NCBI RefSeq assembly: GCF_025398155.2 | Contig: NZ_CP104562.2 | Span: 806,001-870,000 of the forward strand | Length of the DNA: 64,000 bases | Reading direction: 5' to 3' | DNA from: Roseateles amylovorans | GTDB taxonomy: Bacteria; Pseudomonadota; Gammaproteobacteria; Burkholderiales; Burkholderiaceae_C | Shown: one piece after another, positions 62,846 to 64,000 of the stretch | Numbering within the stretch: position 1 is the first letter of the stretch | Layout of the letters: each line of letters begins with the position of its first letter | Position numbers and translations under genes: made by a program | The notes under the pieces: model-generated | What the model saw: the letters and a program-made list of their open reading frames with translations, nothing else | Told to the model about the DNA's origin: nothing | The model's database searches: none

Positions 62846-63008
62846 GTGAGGCCGTGAATGGGTGGCCTGCAGCGGGGCCGGGCGCCCCGGACGTCGGGCG
62901 CGCATCATCTTGAGCCCGGAGACGGGGCTGGAAGCATTGGACGACGCTCATTGAACGAGTGCGGGCCGGTCCTTCCAAAAGGCTGCCGCTCTCTGCGAGG
63001 ATGTCGCC

Positions 63009-63599
63009 ATGAACAAACCCACCGTTCTCAAGGTCGCCGTGGCGGCCGCGCTTATCGGGCTCGCCGGCTACTGGTATTGGTCGCCCTTCCTCGCCCTTCA
63101 TCAGATGCGAGAGGCCGCCAAGTCGAGCGACGCCGAAGCATTCAATGAGCACGTCGACTACCCCCGGCTGCGTGAAAGCCTGAAGCGCCAGTTGGCCGCT
63201 GCCATCGAAGGCCGTGCGGGACAGTCGGCCCAGTCCGACAGCCCGCTCGGCAAGTCCGGCGCCGCGCTGGGCTCGATGCTCGCCCTGGCCGTGGTGGACC
63301 GGATGGTGGACACCTTCGTTCAACCCACGGCGGTGATGCGTGTCATGCAAGAGGGCAAGCTGCTCCCGAATCCGAAAGAGGATCGCCCGTCCGGCGAACC
63401 CCAAGCGCCGGGCGAGGGCGCGGACGCCGGCGCTGGCCGCAGCGATCCGGTCTGGTCGACCGAGCGCCGTGGCGTCAACGAATTCCTCTTGCATCTGCGC
63501 AAGGCCGATCAGCCGGATGACCGTCGCACCTCGCTGGTGTTCGAGCGCCGCGGCTTCGCCAACTGGCAGCTCACCGAGATCCGGATCGCGCCGATCTGA
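63009..63599 (+). CDS. DUF2939 domain-containing protein
   Basis: 196 residues: a signal anchor (VLKVAVAAALIGLAGYWYW), then the DUF2939 core (SPFLALHQMREAAKSSDAEA, then HVDYPRLRESLKRQL) and a C-terminal strand region (FERRGFANWQLTEIRI). Function unknown; probably a periplasmic lipoprotein-like or inner-membrane-anchored protein. Located 163 bases after the translocator gene, same strand. Confidence 0.85.
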   Translation: MNKPTVLKVAVAAALIGLAGYWYWSPFLALHQMREAAKSSDAEAFNEHVDYPRLRESLKRQLAAAIEGRAGQSAQSDSPLGKSGAALGSMLALAVVDRMVDTFVQPTAVMRVMQEGKLLPNPKEDRPSGEPQAPGEGADAGAGRSDPVWSTERRGVNEFLLHLRKADQPDDRRTSLVFERRGFANWQLTEIRIAPI

Positions 63600-63678
63600 G
63601 CGCGGACCGCGCGACGCTCACCGTCCGCGGCAGTTGCCGCACCATCCGACTCCCCATCATCCTTTGCACGACATCCCC

Positions 63679-63993
63679 ATGGCCTTCGACATGTACGTCG
63701 GCGATCGCCGCGAGGTGATCCACGAGCACGAGACGCCGCTCTTCACGCTGGCTGCCGCCTCGGCCGGCGATTTCCCTCAGCTCAACGCGCTGTGGTCCCG
63801 CTTCTATAGCGACAGCAGCCTCTATCCGGAGCAGGCTCAGGCCCTGGTCCATGAGCTGCTGGCGCTGCACGCACGGCATGGGGGACCAGGCGGGCAGGGC
63901 GGCAAGGGCATGGCGCAGACGGTGCTGCGCCTGGCGGCGTTCTTCAGCGCGGCGGCTTGTGCGGGCCGCAGTATTCGTTGTTCCGGGGATTGA
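63679..63993 (+). CDS. Small protein of unknown function at the right edge
   Basis: 104 residues, start MAFDMYVGDRREVIHEHE and end IRCSGD. The acidic N-terminal half and Ala-rich helical C-terminal half (MAQTVLRLAAFFSAA) look like a real small globular protein, but it is not a family I recognise. A CCCC-rich leader precedes the ATG without a Shine-Dalgarno. It lies 79 bases after the DUF2939 gene. Confidence 0.5.
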   Translation: MAFDMYVGDRREVIHEHETPLFTLAAASAGDFPQLNALWSRFYSDSSLYPEQAQALVHELLALHARHGGPGGQGGKGMAQTVLRLAAFFSAAACAGRSIRCSGD

Positions 63994-64000
63994 AGCGCGA

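Overview
The window is high-GC DNA from a betaproteobacterium of the order Burkholderiales. The closest fit is the Roseateles/Mitsuaria/Rubrivivax group, which is an inference. It rests on an SAH riboswitch in front of ahcY, the ahcY-tlyA-metF order, the dapF-DUF484-xerC operon, a PEP-CTERM protein and a HrpF/NolX-type type III secretion translocator with a matching hrpII/PIP-box promoter on another gene. No tRNA, rRNA or CRISPR array was seen.

Layout. Positions 1-30298 are mostly core chromosome: the end of a 5-formyl-THF cyclo-ligase gene, pepQ, a TonB-dependent receptor, a PEP-CTERM protein, an OmpW-like porin, the methyl-cycle block (ahcY, tlyA, metF on the minus strand behind an SAH riboswitch; metK about 8 kb away), a HAD phosphatase, an SDR, two AraC regulators beside an aldo/keto reductase, a YcaQ-like protein, a REC-GGDEF regulator, a lipid A acyltransferase, dapF-DUF484-xerC, a large outer-membrane-type protein, an AAA ATPase behind a cluster of TTATCGG boxes, rlmI, an Lrp regulator and glmS.

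Positions 30300-44690 are an accessory island. An IS256-family element lies on its left and a deleted IS66 element carrying a passenger gene lies on its right. Between them are a ClpP-like protease with a long insertion, an XRE + ImmA/IrrE regulatory pair and, divergently, a five-gene operon. That operon encodes a protein of three ubiquitin-like domains, a DUF6791-ThiF E1-like enzyme, a DUF6527 cysteine-rich protein, a 73-residue protein and a papain-like cysteine peptidase. I read it as a compact ubiquitin-like conjugation system, probably defensive, and as the most interesting object here. The right part of the island has a pRiA4b ORF-3 protein, a possible periplasmic immunity protein and two small membrane proteins.

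Positions 44690-64000 are a mixed adaptive region: an FAD monooxygenase, a MerR regulator divergent from two fasciclin-domain proteins, a candidate type III effector behind a near-perfect hrpII-box promoter, a DUF418 membrane protein, a DUF4148 protein, an OhrR-like regulator, a truncated haemoglobin, a trypsin-NUC1 protease-nuclease fusion, a four-gene chemosensory-like operon built on a membrane-anchored CheA-like kinase, the HrpF/NolX translocator, and two small proteins at the right edge.
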